This document shows positions 8,853 to 17,840 of a DNA stretch of 64,000 bases, piece after piece (positions within the stretch are counted from its first letter, which is position 1; every line of letters starts with the position of its first letter). Below the pieces are notes generated by a model that worked only from the letters and a program-made list of their open reading frames with translations, did not search any database and had not been told where the DNA came from. This DNA is from Brevibacillus agri. Lineage in GTDB: Bacteria; Bacillota; Bacilli; Brevibacillales; Brevibacillaceae. The DNA lies in the NCBI RefSeq assembly GCF_004117055.1, contig NZ_CP026363.1, forward strand, positions 4,822,501-4,886,500. The letters run 5' to 3'. The translations under genes were made by a program, and so were the position numbers.

Positions 8853-9494
8853 ATGATGCGCACCATTCTGTTTGATTTTGACGGAACCGTCGCCGATACG
8901 CTCCCGCTCATCTTCACGGCTTTTCGCTCGACTTTTCAGCGCTTTTTGCAGGAGCATTACACAGACGAGCAAATCGTCGCGCTGTTCGGGCCGACGGAGA
9001 CAGGCATTTTGCAAAACAGGCTGCCCGCACACGAGCATGCCGCGGCACTGGATCATTTTTTTGCCATCTACACGAGCGAGCATGCCCGGGTGCAAAACCC
9101 CGGGGAAATCGCCCGCATGCTGGAGCAGTTGCACGCGGCTGGAGTCCAGATGGGAATCGTCACGGGAAAAGGACGGAGAAGCGCAGATATTTCCTTGCGC
9201 GAGTGGGGACTGGAAACGTATTTTTCCGTCGTGATTACAGGCGATGACGTGAGCCAGCCAAAGCCGCACCCGGAAGGCATTTTTACTGCGCTGAAAGAGC
9301 TTGGCTCAACGGCCGGGGAGACGATTTTTGTAGGCGACAGCGATGCCGACATCGTGGCCGGGCGTGCGGCAGGGCTTACGACGGTCGGGGTCGATTGGCT
9401 GCCCGTCACGCAAAAGGCCGGAAGCTTCGATCCGGAGCCGGACTACCGCTTTTCCGACGCACAGGTTTTTGCCGACTGGGTGCTCGGCCGCTAA
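8853..9494 (+). CDS. HAD-superfamily hydrolase, phosphoglycolate phosphatase/PpaX-like
   Basis: About 213 residues. HAD motifs in order: DFDGTVADT near the N terminus (nucleophile Asp), GIVTGKGRR (motif II Thr), KPHPEGIF (motif III Lys) and VGDSDADIVAGRAAG (motif IV acidic pair). The four-helix cap between motifs I and II is typical of small phosphatases such as phosphoglycolate phosphatase, PpaX or beta-phosphoglucomutase; the substrate cannot be read from sequence. Adjacent ATGs at 8853 and 8856 both follow GGAGGG, the second with the better 7-base spacing. Confidence 0.85.
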   Translation: MMRTILFDFDGTVADTLPLIFTAFRSTFQRFLQEHYTDEQIVALFGPTETGILQNRLPAHEHAAALDHFFAIYTSEHARVQNPGEIARMLEQLHAAGVQMGIVTGKGRRSADISLREWGLETYFSVVITGDDVSQPKPHPEGIFTALKELGSTAGETIFVGDSDADIVAGRAAGLTTVGVDWLPVTQKAGSFDPEPDYRFSDAQVFADWVLGR

Positions 9495-9512
9495 GTTTTT
9501 CGCACAGGCAAA

Positions 9513-9556
9513 AAGGGAGTGCCCTCTTTTTCACGCGAGGGGCACTCCCTTGTTTT
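9513..9556. terminator. Strong bidirectional terminator
   Basis: 12-bp perfect stem AAGGGAGTGCCC (9513-9524) with its complement at 9540-9551. It separates the convergent HAD hydrolase and proS genes. Confidence 0.9.
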
Positions 9557-9586
9557 CGGTTCAAGCGTATGCGTTACCAGAACCGC

Positions 9587-11053
9587 CTAGTACGCCCGCC
9601 CGAACCAGACCGTATGCTTCGCCTCTTTGCCGCAGCAAATGCAGGCTGCTTTTTGGGCAGGCGGATCGAACGGAATGTTGCGGGAGGTAAATTTGGTTTC
9701 TTCCTTGACCTTGGCTTCGCAAGCGTCGTCTCCGCACCAGCCGGCCAGCACCCAGCCGCTTGGGCGGTTCTCGCTTTCGCAGTTGGCGATGTGCGCAGCC
9801 AACTGCTCCATCGTGTCGACGTCGAGATGAGAATTAGCTTCCCGGAAGGCCAGCGCTTTTTGGAACATGTTTTGCTGGATGTCTTCGAGCAGCTTCGCAA
9901 TCGTCTGGGCAATTCCCGCCAGCGGCACGGTCACTTTTTCGCCCGTATCGCGGCGGGCCAGGATCGCCTGACCGTTTTCCACATCGCGCGGCCCAAGCTC
10001 CAGGCGCAGCGGCACCCCGCGCATTTCCCATTCGTTGAACTTCCAGCCCGGCGTCTCTTCACGCAAGTCGGCACGCACGCGAACCCCTGCCGCTTTGATC
10101 TCGTCGAAAAGCGGATCGAACGCCTCCATCACTTTTTCCCGCAGCTTCATCGGACCTACCGGAATCATGATGACTTGCGTAGGCGCCATCCGTGGCGGCA
10201 GCGCCAGGCCGCGGTCGTCGCCGTGCACCATGATCATCGAGCCGATGAGCCGCGTCGAGCTGCCCCACGAGGTCGTATGCACGTACTTGAACTGATTGTC
10301 GCGGTCCAAAAACTTGATCTCGAAGCCGCGCGCAAACTTGTCGCCCAAATAGTGCGAGGTGCCCGCCTGCACGGCTTTTCCGTCCTTCATCATCGCTTCG
10401 ATCGAGTACGTGTCAACCGCACCCGCGAAGCGCTCGCTCGGCGTCTTTTGCCCTTTCCATACCGGAATCGCCAGCTCCTGCTCGACTACTTCGCGATAAA
10501 TTTCGAGCATCTGCATCGTTTCCTGGCGCGCCTCTTCTTCTGTCGCATGGGCGGTGTGGCCTTCCTGCCAGAGAAATTCCGATGTGCGCAAAAACGGCAT
10601 CGTGCGCTTTTCCCAGCGGAACACGTTGGCCCACTGGTTAATCAGGATCGGCAAGTCGCGGTAGCTCTGAATCCACTGGCTGTACATGTGGCCGATGATC
10701 GTCTCCGAGGTCGGGCGCAGGGCGAGCTTTTCCTCCAACTGTTCGCCGCCCGCTTCGGTCACCCATGGCAGTTCTGGGTTGAAGCCCTCGATGTGCTCTT
10801 TTTCTTTTTGGAAAAACGACTCGGGAATCAGCATCGGGAAGTAGGCATTGCGATGTCCGGTTTCCTTGAACCGTTTGTCCATCGCCTCCTGAATCCGTTC
10901 CCACAGCTCGAAGCCGTCGGGCTTGAAGACGATGCAGCCGCGCACCGGGGTGTAGTCCATCAAGTCCGCCTTTTTGATCGCATCAATGTACCAGCGCGAA
11001 AAATCTTCCGACTGCGGTGTAATTTCTTTTACAAACGCTTTGTCCTCTTTCAT
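9587..11053 (-). CDS. proS: Prolyl-tRNA synthetase, archaeal/eukaryotic-like (ProS type 3)
   Basis: 488 residues. It charges tRNA-Pro with proline. The length, the absence of the bacterial-type editing insertion and the C-terminal zinc-like cysteines (a Cys pair about 24 residues from the end, plus upstream CGDDAC) identify the shorter eukaryote-like form. Class II motif 2 appears as FRWEKRTMPFLRTSEFLWQE and motif 3 as a Gly-rich C-terminal strand. The frame extends to 11101 upstream but crosses the T-box terminator; the ATG at 11053 has AAGGAG 9 bases before it. Expression is predicted to be controlled by the T-box leader immediately upstream. Confidence 0.95.
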   Translation of the reverse strand: MKEDKAFVKEITPQSEDFSRWYIDAIKKADLMDYTPVRGCIVFKPDGFELWERIQEAMDKRFKETGHRNAYFPMLIPESFFQKEKEHIEGFNPELPWVTEAGGEQLEEKLALRPTSETIIGHMYSQWIQSYRDLPILINQWANVFRWEKRTMPFLRTSEFLWQEGHTAHATEEEARQETMQMLEIYREVVEQELAIPVWKGQKTPSERFAGAVDTYSIEAMMKDGKAVQAGTSHYLGDKFARGFEIKFLDRDNQFKYVHTTSWGSSTRLIGSMIMVHGDDRGLALPPRMAPTQVIMIPVGPMKLREKVMEAFDPLFDEIKAAGVRVRADLREETPGWKFNEWEMRGVPLRLELGPRDVENGQAILARRDTGEKVTVPLAGIAQTIAKLLEDIQQNMFQKALAFREANSHLDVDTMEQLAAHIANCESENRPSGWVLAGWCGDDACEAKVKEETKFTSRNIPFDPPAQKAACICCGKEAKHTVWFGRAY

Positions 11054-11082
11054 CCTTCTACGCTCCTTTTTTCTTCGCATGA

Positions 11083-11340
11083 AATGCAAAAAATCCCCCA
11101 TCCCAAAAGGGACGGAGGATTGACTTCCGCGGTACCACCCTGATTGACCATGGCTTGTGCCACAGTCCTCTTTTCCAACCCGATAACGGCGGGGCGACCG
11201 GACCAGCTCGTCGCTGGCGGCTTCAGGATGGGGTGCAGGTATGCCTCGTATCAGCCTTCCAGACTAGGGCCGACTCTCTGGAACAAGGGAAATAGCTGCG
11301 GGTCCTTTCATAGCCTTTTCACAAAAACGGTTCGTTTAAG
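11083..11340 (-). ncRNA. T-box leader of proS
   Basis: The conserved T-box AGGGTGGTACCGCGG lies at 11127-11141 (- strand). It is followed by a terminator hairpin (11092-11122) with a T-run. Upstream, the Stem I region contains an AGAGAG segment and a candidate specifier CCT (Pro) within ATACCTGC. Uncharged tRNA-Pro should stabilise the antiterminator and allow proS transcription. The T-box call is firm; the specifier assignment is by eye. Confidence 0.92.
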
Positions 11341-11345
11341 AACAT

Positions 11346-11374
11346 ATCTTAGCAAGTCGAAAGGCCGATGTCAA
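11346..11374 (-). promoter_or_regulatory. proS promoter overlapping the ribU stop codon
   Basis: -35 TTGACA (11369-11374), 17-bp spacer, -10 TAAGAT (11346-11351) on the - strand. The -35 hexamer shares bases with the TGA stop of ribU (11371-11373), so the proS leader starts directly after ribU. Confidence 0.75.
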
Positions 11375-11979
11375 TTTGTGGTACGCAGGGCCAGGCGAGC
11401 GCCCAGCTTGGCGTAAACAGGATAGGCGACCAAGGCGAGCACGACGCCTTTGAAAATGTTGAACGGCACAATGCCGACCAAGACGAGGGACCAGACGCTC
11501 GTCGCATTGAACATCGCGAGCAGTTCTGCCATCGGCATATGGTAGAGCACAGCGTAAGCCGGGAGCAGGACGTATGCGTTGGCGACAGCCATGACGACCG
11601 TCATCAGCAATGTCCCGAGCGCAAGCCCTGTCAGAAAACCTTTTTTGCCCTGGCCGCTGCGTTGCAGCAGGATAGCCGGCAAAATGAAGCTGGCGCCGGC
11701 AATCACATTGGCAATCTCGCCGATCAAGAGTCCGTCTGCATTTTTAAACAGAAAGTGCAATGTATTTTTCAAAACTTCGATGATGATTCCGGCCACCGGA
11801 CCGTACATAAGCCCGCCGATCAACGCTGGCAGCGTGCTGAAATCAAGCTTCAGAAAGCTCGGCATCAGCGGAACGGGAACCTCCAAAAATTGCAGGATAA
11901 AGGCAACGGCGGCCAGCATCGGAATCGTCACGATCCGCTGGGTTGCTCTGCGCGAAGAATGCAAGGCTGTTTCTTTCAT
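11371..11979 (-). CDS. ribU: Riboflavin ECF-transporter substrate-binding subunit RibU
   Basis: About 202 residues with five to six hydrophobic segments. RibU binds riboflavin in the membrane and works with the shared EcfA/EcfT energising module, not encoded here. The conserved ECF S-component stretch FLKLDFSTLPALIGG and the downstream GPVAGIIIEVLKN motif are present. Of several in-frame starts, the ATG at 11979 lies 9 bases from GAGGAG, while the one at 11988 directly abuts it. The FMN riboswitch and terminator upstream confirm the role in flavin supply. Confidence 0.93.
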   Translation of the reverse strand: MKETALHSSRRATQRIVTIPMLAAVAFILQFLEVPVPLMPSFLKLDFSTLPALIGGLMYGPVAGIIIEVLKNTLHFLFKNADGLLIGEIANVIAGASFILPAILLQRSGQGKKGFLTGLALGTLLMTVVMAVANAYVLLPAYAVLYHMPMAELLAMFNATSVWSLVLVGIVPFNIFKGVVLALVAYPVYAKLGARLALRTTN

Positions 11980-12072
11980 GTGTACCATCTCCTCTTTGTT
12001 CTCCTTCTTTGAGGAATGGCAACAGTGGTCGTGCCACACGTGTTGCTACTCATACGCTTTGCCTGCGGAAAC

Positions 12073-12105
12073 GCAAAAATACCCTGAGAAAGATTCTCAG
12101 GGCAG
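12073..12105 (-). terminator. Terminator of the FMN riboswitch expression platform
   Basis: On the - strand CCCTGAGAA pairs with TTCTCAGGG around a short loop and is followed by TATTTTT. It lies between the aptamer and ribU and should form when FMN is bound. Confidence 0.85.
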
Positions 12106-12237
12106 ATTACAGGCGTATGACAAAGCATGTGCAGGAAACAGGTTCGCGAAACAAAAGGTGCTGATTTTGCATGCCCCTTTTGCAGCTTTTCCCGTTTGCA
12201 CAGGCAAACAAGCACGTGCAGAAAACGTACTGTCGTC

Positions 12238-12392
12238 ATCCTTCTCCCATCCAGACTGTACTGTCGGCTCTGGAATCTCACCAGATCCTGCACTCCGTCG
12301 CTTGCTGACAAGCTGGGGAGGCTCGCGGGCTTAACGTGCTCGTGACACGATCACCGCCGGTCGGGAATTGCACCCTGCCCCGAAGGATTTGT
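12238..12392 (-). ncRNA. FMN riboswitch (RFN element) upstream of ribU
   Basis: On the - strand the conserved RFN blocks appear in order: GGGGCAGGGTGCAATTCCCG, ACCGGCGG, AGCCCGCGAG, a GGTGAGATTCCAGAGCCGAC-type block, ACAGT and AGTCTGGATGGGAGAAGGA. This is the canonical six-helix FMN aptamer. It represses ribU when FMN is abundant. Confidence 0.96.
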
Positions 12393-12409
12393 GTAGTTGT
12401 CTATTGCAT

Positions 12410-12437
12410 ATTATACTGCGCTTTTTTGATTTGACAA
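12410..12437 (-). promoter_or_regulatory. Promoter of the ribU leader
   Basis: -35 TTGTCA (12432-12437), 16-bp spacer, -10 TATAAT (12410-12415) on the - strand, about 18 bases upstream of the aptamer. Confidence 0.75.
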
Positions 12438-12494
12438 TAGAGGAAACGGCTAAATCGACAATTTTTTATTGTTTTCCGATGAATTTAATAGGAT

Positions 12495-12548
12495 ATGCTC
12501 CTGGTCGCTTTGATCGGGTTGGTAGTTACCTTGACCAAAAAGAAATAG
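12495..12548 (+). pseudogene. Truncated holin-like type I toxin relic (second copy of the 59.4 kb locus)
   Basis: A 17-codon frame reads MLLVALIGLVVTLTKKK. This is the hydrophobic helix plus lysine tail of the short membrane toxins of the Hol-Tox/TxpA kind. A TAG stop lies two codons upstream and the ribosome binding site is poor, so the usual 10-12 N-terminal residues appear lost. Downstream it keeps the same ordered blocks as the intact locus at 59423-59509: CCGCCC-TTGAG next to the stop, GAGCCG-ACCCCTTG, and a terminator built on CCGGTTGCCGCCGG. Homology of the 3' region is direct from sequence; toxicity is unlikely. Confidence 0.55.
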
Positions 12549-12684
12549 ACCGCCCTTGAGTCCCAATTCCAGCGGTCTATTCTTCCAGAAATTTTGAGCC
12601 GAACCCCTTGAGGGAAGCTTCCATTGTACAGACCGCTCCGGTTGCCGCCGGACGGTCTTTTTTTCGCTTGTTACCTCTAATGTT
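12541..12684 (-). ncRNA. Predicted antisense RNA of the relic toxin locus
   Basis: On the - strand a hairpin (AATAGACCGC with GCGGTCTATT, 12545-12579) followed by TTTCTTTTTGG forms a terminator overlapping the 3' end of the small + frame. A -10 TATGAT lies at 12685-12690 without a good -35. The geometry mirrors the antitoxin RNA at 59282-59437. It could also simply terminate the ABC operon transcribed from the right. Confidence 0.4.
12630..12665 (+). terminator. + strand terminator with no conventional gene upstream
   Basis: AGACCGCTCCGG pairs with CCGGACGGTCT and is followed by seven T residues. Only the relic toxin frame lies upstream on this strand, so it most likely ends the toxin mRNA. 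Confidence 0.75.
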
Positions 12685-12749
12685 ATCATAACGAGCCGCA
12701 AATAAAAATATACATTCGGCTCCTCCAGCATCGAATCAGGCCGCGACTG

Positions 12750-13547
12750 CTACGAACCCGCTCCCCGATATTTGCTGACCCCCCAGTTCCACACAAACAG
12801 GCCGAGGCCAAAGAAAACGACAGCCACGAGCGGAGTAAACGCCGCGTAGGTGTACCAGACTTCTTTGCGCAAAAAGTAGGCAGCCGGGTAGACGCCGACG
12901 AAGGCAAACGGCAGTACATAGGTCAGCACGAAGCGGATCGCTTTGTTGTACACATCCACCGGATAGCGGCCGTACTGCTGAATGTTGTAGATCATCGGGG
13001 CGATTCCCGTCCGCGAATCAGAGAAAAAGCTGACCGCCGCAATCGCTGTGTACACGCCGCCGTAGATGAGAGCGCCGCTCACGACCAGCCCGATGAAGAT
13101 CAGCGGGTCGTACCAGTAAAACGACAGGTCGAGCTGGATCGCCGCATAGCCCATAATAATCAGGCCCGTGATGATGCCGAAAATGCGGTCCGGCGCGATG
13201 GATTCCAGACAAACCTGCGCCAGATTGTGAATCGGCCTGGTCAGGATGCGATCCATTTCGCCCCGGATAATGTAGCGCTCGTTGAAGTCCCAAAAGCCGA
13301 AAAACATCGAGAACAGCGCATACGGCACCAAAAAGAACCCGTAAATGAAAATGATTTCGTCCCGCGTCCAGTCTTTCATCATCGGGACGTGCGTGAACAC
13401 GACGATGATGAACACGAGGTTAATCAACTCGGAAACGAGGTTGGACACAAGCTCCCCGAGAAAGTCAGCCCGATAGGCAAGCCTCGTTTTGAAATACTGG
13501 CCCAGGTAGTCGGCAAAAATGCCGATAATATGTTTCACGTTTTGCAT
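12750..13547 (-). CDS. ABC-2 family transporter permease (DUF990-like), second subunit
   Basis: 265 residues with about six hydrophobic segments, typical of ABC-2 type exporters. It lies 3 bases downstream of a second permease gene and in one run with an ATPase gene, so the three make an exporter of probable composition two permeases and an ATPase dimer. Similar triads export drugs, antibiotics or unidentified lipophilic compounds; substrate cannot be inferred. Ribosome binding site GGAGGG is 6 bases before the ATG. Transcription may end at the hairpin around 12545-12579. Confidence 0.85.
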   Translation of the reverse strand: MQNVKHIIGIFADYLGQYFKTRLAYRADFLGELVSNLVSELINLVFIIVVFTHVPMMKDWTRDEIIFIYGFFLVPYALFSMFFGFWDFNERYIIRGEMDRILTRPIHNLAQVCLESIAPDRIFGIITGLIIMGYAAIQLDLSFYWYDPLIFIGLVVSGALIYGGVYTAIAAVSFFSDSRTGIAPMIYNIQQYGRYPVDVYNKAIRFVLTYVLPFAFVGVYPAAYFLRKEVWYTYAAFTPLVAVVFFGLGLFVWNWGVSKYRGAGS

Positions 13548-13550
13548 CGT

Positions 13551-14345
13551 CTACCCTCCTTGCACGACCAGCCGATTTCGGGCCATACGCCACAAAACCA
13601 GGATGGGGACCAGAATGACAACCATCCAGATCGCCTGAAAGCCGATCAATTCCCAGGCCCGTCCAGGGGTAATCGCTCCGGTGAAAATCAGACTCGGATA
13701 GTAGTTGACGGCCTGAAACGGCAGAAAGCCCATGACGGTCTGCGCCCAGCCCGGAAAAAAGCTGATCGGCAGCACGAGGCCGGACATCAGATCGACGACG
13801 ACCCGCTTCGCCCGCATCATCCCGTCGTTGCGGAACAGGAAAAACGTGAACAGACCCGTCAGCAGGTTAATCTGCGTATTAATGAGAAAAGCGAACATCA
13901 GACTGAGCAGGTACAGCCCCCAGCCGGTCGCGGTCGCCGGGAAGTGAAAGGGAATAATCAGGCTGATGAGAAAAATCCCCGGCCCGGCGAAAAACAGAAA
14001 GCGGAAAATCCCTTCCCCGAACGCCTGCGCCGTTTTCACCGACAAGTAGTTGTAGGGACGGATCATTTCGATGGCGACCTTGCCCTCGCGAACGTCCTGG
14101 GCGATCTCCGTGTCAATGTTGTTAAAGTAAAAAGCGCGCGACATCCAGGCGATCGCCACGTAGGAGGTCATCTGCTCGACCGATAGCCCGCCAAGCTGCT
14201 GCTGGTCGCCGTAGATGGCGCCCCACAAAAAGTAGTAGGCCCCGATGTTGATCGCGTAAATGATGATGCCGCTGTAGTAGTTCACCCGGTAGGCGAGCAT
14301 GGTCAAAAACCGCATGCGGATCAGTTCCATGTAGAGCCTATGCAT
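13551..14345 (-). CDS. ABC-2 family transporter permease, first subunit
   Basis: 264 residues, about six membrane segments, of the same ABC-2/DUF990-like family as the following permease. Its ATG overlaps the end of the ATPase gene by 8 bases, indicating translational coupling. The cytoplasmic segment IDTEIAQDVREGKVAIEM resembles the coupling-helix region shared by this permease group. It pairs with the next permease to form a heterodimeric pore. Substrate unknown. Confidence 0.85.
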   Translation of the reverse strand: MHRLYMELIRMRFLTMLAYRVNYYSGIIIYAINIGAYYFLWGAIYGDQQQLGGLSVEQMTSYVAIAWMSRAFYFNNIDTEIAQDVREGKVAIEMIRPYNYLSVKTAQAFGEGIFRFLFFAGPGIFLISLIIPFHFPATATGWGLYLLSLMFAFLINTQINLLTGLFTFFLFRNDGMMRAKRVVVDLMSGLVLPISFFPGWAQTVMGFLPFQAVNYYPSLIFTGAITPGRAWELIGFQAIWMVVILVPILVLWRMARNRLVVQGG

Positions 14346-15348
14346 GGTCCCGCACCTCTGTATCTACCTGGTAAATGTTGCGGACGATGTCCTCTGTGCT
14401 CGTCTCCATAATTTTCACGTCGCTGACCTCGAACGACGACATAACCGTGGACAGGACGAACGGCAGCATTTCCTGGCTTTGCGGCACCTTGACGCTCAGG
14501 GTGAAGTCGTTTTCCTGCGTGACTTCGCACGGCATTTCGCCGAGTGTCTGGCGCAGTTCGGCTGCGGAGGTGCGCTTTTTCATCTGGAAGGAAATCTCTG
14601 TGCCATTGCCCCACTTTTCCTTCAGGTCGCTGAGCAGGCCGTCGAAGATCAGCTTGCCTTTGTCCATGACCAGCACCCGTTTACAGAGCGCCTCGATGTC
14701 GGAAACGTCGTGCGTGGTCAGCAGGATGGTCATGTTTTCCGTCTCGTTCAGATTGCGCAAAAACTCGCGGATTTTTTGCTTCACCAGCACGTCCAGCCCG
14801 ACTGTCGGCTCGTCGAGGAACAACAGCCGCGGCTTGTGGATCAAGGAAGCCGCTACCTCGCAGCGCATCCGCTGGCCGAGGCTCAGCTTGCGCACCGGCT
14901 GGCTGACGAACGGGCTGATTTCCAGCTCCTCGATCAAGCGCGCGAGCCACTTTTCGCCCTCTGTCTCGTCGACCTTGTAGACGCTTTTTAGCAGGCGAAA
15001 CGACTCCAACGGGGACAAATCCCACCAAAGCTGTGAGCGCTGCCCGAAGACGACGCCGATGGAGCGCACGTATTCCTCGCGCTGTTTGAACGGGACGTAG
15101 CCGTTGATGACGATCTCGCCGTCGCTCGGGGTCAAAATGCCCGTCAGCATCTTGATGGTCGTCGATTTCCCGGCGCCGTTTTCCCCGATCAGGGCGAACA
15201 TCTCGCCCTCTTCCACGGTGAAAGAAAGGTCATTCACCGCTTTGACTGTCTTGTACTCGCGGCTGAACAAGTCACGAAAAGCACCCCCGAGGCCGGATCT
15301 GGCCTGGTGGATGCGGAACTCCTTTTGCAAATGCTTCACTTGGATCAT
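14338..15348 (-). CDS. ABC transporter ATP-binding protein (NatA/DrrA-like)
   Basis: 336 residues. Walker A GENGAGKST, the signature LSLGQRMR, Walker B LLFLDEP and the switch His in LLTTHD are all present. The last 90 residues form the C-terminal extension seen in DrrA/NatA-type exporters. Upstream codons to 15384 remain open, but AAGGACGG sits 6 bases before the ATG at 15348, which also matches the family start MIQVKHL. It leads the three-gene exporter operon. Confidence 0.9.
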   Translation of the reverse strand: MIQVKHLQKEFRIHQARSGLGGAFRDLFSREYKTVKAVNDLSFTVEEGEMFALIGENGAGKSTTIKMLTGILTPSDGEIVINGYVPFKQREEYVRSIGVVFGQRSQLWWDLSPLESFRLLKSVYKVDETEGEKWLARLIEELEISPFVSQPVRKLSLGQRMRCEVAASLIHKPRLLFLDEPTVGLDVLVKQKIREFLRNLNETENMTILLTTHDVSDIEALCKRVLVMDKGKLIFDGLLSDLKEKWGNGTEISFQMKKRTSAAELRQTLGEMPCEVTQENDFTLSVKVPQSQEMLPFVLSTVMSSFEVSDVKIMETSTEDIVRNIYQVDTEVRDHA

Positions 15349-15439
15349 GGAAAACCGTCCTTTTTGGCTTGCTTCAAATAACAACTGTTAGTGTATACGA
15401 GCATGTGAAAATGTGCAAAAGGCAAACTGTAGCAAACTA

Positions 15440-16282
15440 TCAGCGCAAAAACAGGACAATCCCTGTCTTGTCGTCCGACTTTTTGAAGCGGGGGTAGCGA
15501 ATGCATTCCGGGTCGCTGTTTTCCAGCGCAATCAGTTCATCTGCATAGCGCTGCAGTCCTTTGCGGAAGATCGGCAGCGCCGTTTCCTCCCAGCCTGGCT
15601 CGTCACCGCCAAAAGCAGCCGGCATGAAAAGTCCATCGGTTGCCAGCACCAGCGCTTTTACCCCCGCCCGGTTAACCCGTCCATACTCCACAAAATCCGC
15701 GCAGGCGGGATCGCCGTTCAAAACACCGTAGCCTCCTGGTTCATTCGCCTGGTAGCGGTTATGAATCAGGATCTCCATACATCGCTCGCGCAACTCGACG
15801 CGGGTGGACAGCCCCTCGCGAATCCCTGCTTCCCAGCTTGCCAGTGCCTGTTGCTCCAGCAAGCGGACTTGCGGGTAGGTCAGCGGCCGCACCGCATCGT
15901 CCTCGTAGACGGCAAAAATCATACAGTCTCCGCTCTGGGCGTATTCGAGGCAGTTGTCTTTCAAGCGGACGACCGCGCACGCCGCTCCCCACAGCGCTTC
16001 TTTTTTCGCCAGATCGACGCCGCCTTCGCGCATCTGCTCGCGCAATTGCTCGTTTACGCGCGCCAGGTAATCGGGCAAAACCGCATCGTGGGGCATCGCC
16101 TCAAGCTGCCTTTTCACCAACTCTGCCGCAATCGCTCCTCCGGTTTGCCCGGCCCGGTTTTCGTACGGAACCAGCGACGACACGCCGTCAATCACCGCGT
16201 ACACCTGCCCGGTCTGGGAAATCACATAGGCGTCCTCATTGGTATTGCCGCTTCCTTTAATGGAGATGCACTCAAGTTTCAT
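15440..16282 (-). CDS. PP2C-like serine/threonine protein phosphatase
   Basis: 280 residues. Motifs of metal-dependent PP2C phosphatases are recognisable: GSGNTNEDAY (first metal Asp), AVIDGVSSL (DG motif), AQSGDCMIF, ATDGLF and the C-terminal SDDKTGIVLFLR. It has no transmembrane or sensory domain and no adjacent kinase or anti-sigma gene, so partner and pathway are unknown. The ribosome binding site AAGGCGG is 9 bases from the ATG. It is divergent from hemL. Confidence 0.82.
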   Translation of the reverse strand: MKLECISIKGSGNTNEDAYVISQTGQVYAVIDGVSSLVPYENRAGQTGGAIAAELVKRQLEAMPHDAVLPDYLARVNEQLREQMREGGVDLAKKEALWGAACAVVRLKDNCLEYAQSGDCMIFAVYEDDAVRPLTYPQVRLLEQQALASWEAGIREGLSTRVELRERCMEILIHNRYQANEPGGYGVLNGDPACADFVEYGRVNRAGVKALVLATDGLFMPAAFGGDEPGWEETALPIFRKGLQRYADELIALENSDPECIRYPRFKKSDDKTGIVLFLR

Positions 16283-16433
16283 GGTGAACTACCGCCTTTT
16301 ATGTGTAGTGATTTGCTTGAAAATTGTATCATTTTTCCTTTTTTCCAGCTATAGCTCCCCATCCATATTCAGGTGTCTTTGGCTGTGTTAAGATAATGAA
16401 GGACTTTTTCGAAAAGAAAAGAGGGAAAAACGC

Positions 16434-17726
16434 ATGAAACGTGAACGATCCGCGCTGCTGCACGAACAAGCCATGGATGTCATTCTCGGTGGGGTAAACA
16501 GCCCTTCCCGTTCTTTCAAGGCCGTAGGCGGGGGAGCGCCCGTGACGATGGAGCGTGCCCAGGGCGCGTATTTCTGGGACGTGGACGGCAACCGATATAT
16601 TGACTATTTGGCGGCGTATGGCCCGATCATTACAGGCCACGCCCATCCGCATGTAACCAAAGCGATCTGCGAAGCGGCGGCGAACGGCACGCTGTACGGG
16701 ACGCCGACTCCGTGGGAAGTAACTTTTGCCAACATGATCCGCGAAGCGATCCCGTCGATGGAGCGCATCCGCTTCAACAACTCCGGTACGGAATCCGTCA
16801 TGACGTGCATTCGCGTGGCTCGTGCCTACACCGGACGCGTGAAAATCATCAAATTCGCGGGCTGCTACCACGGGCACTCCGATCTCGTGCTCGTCGCGGC
16901 AGGCTCTGGACCTTCCACGCTGGGCATCCCGGACAGCGCCGGCATTCCGCAAAGCATCGCCAACGAAGTGATTACCGTTCCGTTCAACGACATCGGCGCG
17001 TTTGCCGAAGCGATGAGCAAGTGGGGTAGCGAAACAGCGTGCGTGCTGGTCGAGCCGATCGTCGGCAACTTCGGTATCGTCACGCCGGAGCCAGGCTTTT
17101 TGGAAGAAGTAAACCGCATCGCGCACGAAGCAGGTGCGCTCGTTGTGTACGACGAGGTTATTACCGCATTCCGCTTCTGCTACGGCGGGGCGCAAAACTT
17201 GCTGGGTGTAACACCTGACCTGACCGCGCTCGGAAAAATCATCGGCGGCGGCTTGCCGATTGGCGCGTATGGCGGACGCCGCGATATTATGGAGCAGGTC
17301 GCGCCGCTCGGTCCAGCCTACCAGGCAGGGACAATGGCGGGCAATCCCGCTTCCATCCGCGCCGGAATCGCTTGCCTGGAAGTGCTGAAGCAGCCTGGCG
17401 TGTACGATGAGTTCGAGCGACTCGGTGCGCTTTTGGAAAAAGGCATTCGCGACGCGGCGAGCAAGCACGGCGTCACCATTCAGCTCAACCGCGTCAAAGG
17501 AGCTATGGCGGTTTACTTTACGGACGAGCCAGTCCGCGACTACGATGCCGCGCAAAAAGCCGATGGCGAGCTGTTCGCCCGCTTCTTCCGCCTCCTTTTG
17601 GACGAAGGCATCTGCCTCGCGCCTTCCAAATACGAGGCGTGGTTCATCACCACCGCTCACACGGAGGACGACATCCGGGAAACGATTGCGGCTGTCGACC
17701 GCGCCTTCGCCCAGTTGAACGCGTAG
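16434..17726 (+). CDS. hemL: Glutamate-1-semialdehyde 2,1-aminomutase
   Basis: 430 residues. This PLP enzyme converts glutamate-1-semialdehyde to 5-aminolevulinate in the C5 haem pathway. The PLP lysine is K268 in [22 protein letters not shown] and YDEVITAFR are further cofactor-binding signatures. It is alone rather than in a hem operon, matching the second Bacillales copy (gsaB) found near perR in Bacillus subtilis, so a hemL paralogue elsewhere is likely. Ribosome binding site GAGGG upstream of ATG. Confidence 0.93.
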   Translation: MKRERSALLHEQAMDVILGGVNSPSRSFKAVGGGAPVTMERAQGAYFWDVDGNRYIDYLAAYGPIITGHAHPHVTKAICEAAANGTLYGTPTPWEVTFANMIREAIPSMERIRFNNSGTESVMTCIRVARAYTGRVKIIKFAGCYHGHSDLVLVAAGSGPSTLGIPDSAGIPQSIANEVITVPFNDIGAFAEAMSKWGSETACVLVEPIVGNFGIVTPEPGFLEEVNRIAHEAGALVVYDEVITAFRFCYGGAQNLLGVTPDLTALGKIIGGGLPIGAYGGRRDIMEQVAPLGPAYQAGTMAGNPASIRAGIACLEVLKQPGVYDEFERLGALLEKGIRDAASKHGVTIQLNRVKGAMAVYFTDEPVRDYDAAQKADGELFARFFRLLLDEGICLAPSKYEAWFITTAHTEDDIRETIAAVDRAFAQLNA

Positions 17727-17840
17727 CTTGGCGAAAAATGTGTGCGCCTGACGGCAAGACAAGCATTGCCAAGCCCGCTCCCCTGCTTTTTGGAGATACT
17801 AACGACTGCACGAGAGTATCATCGCGAGGAGGCGATCTAG

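Noticed and set aside
12450-12731. 93-codon - strand frame between ribU leader and ABC operon
   Set aside because: Overlaps hairpins of the toxin relic, lacks a ribosome binding site and has no recognisable product.
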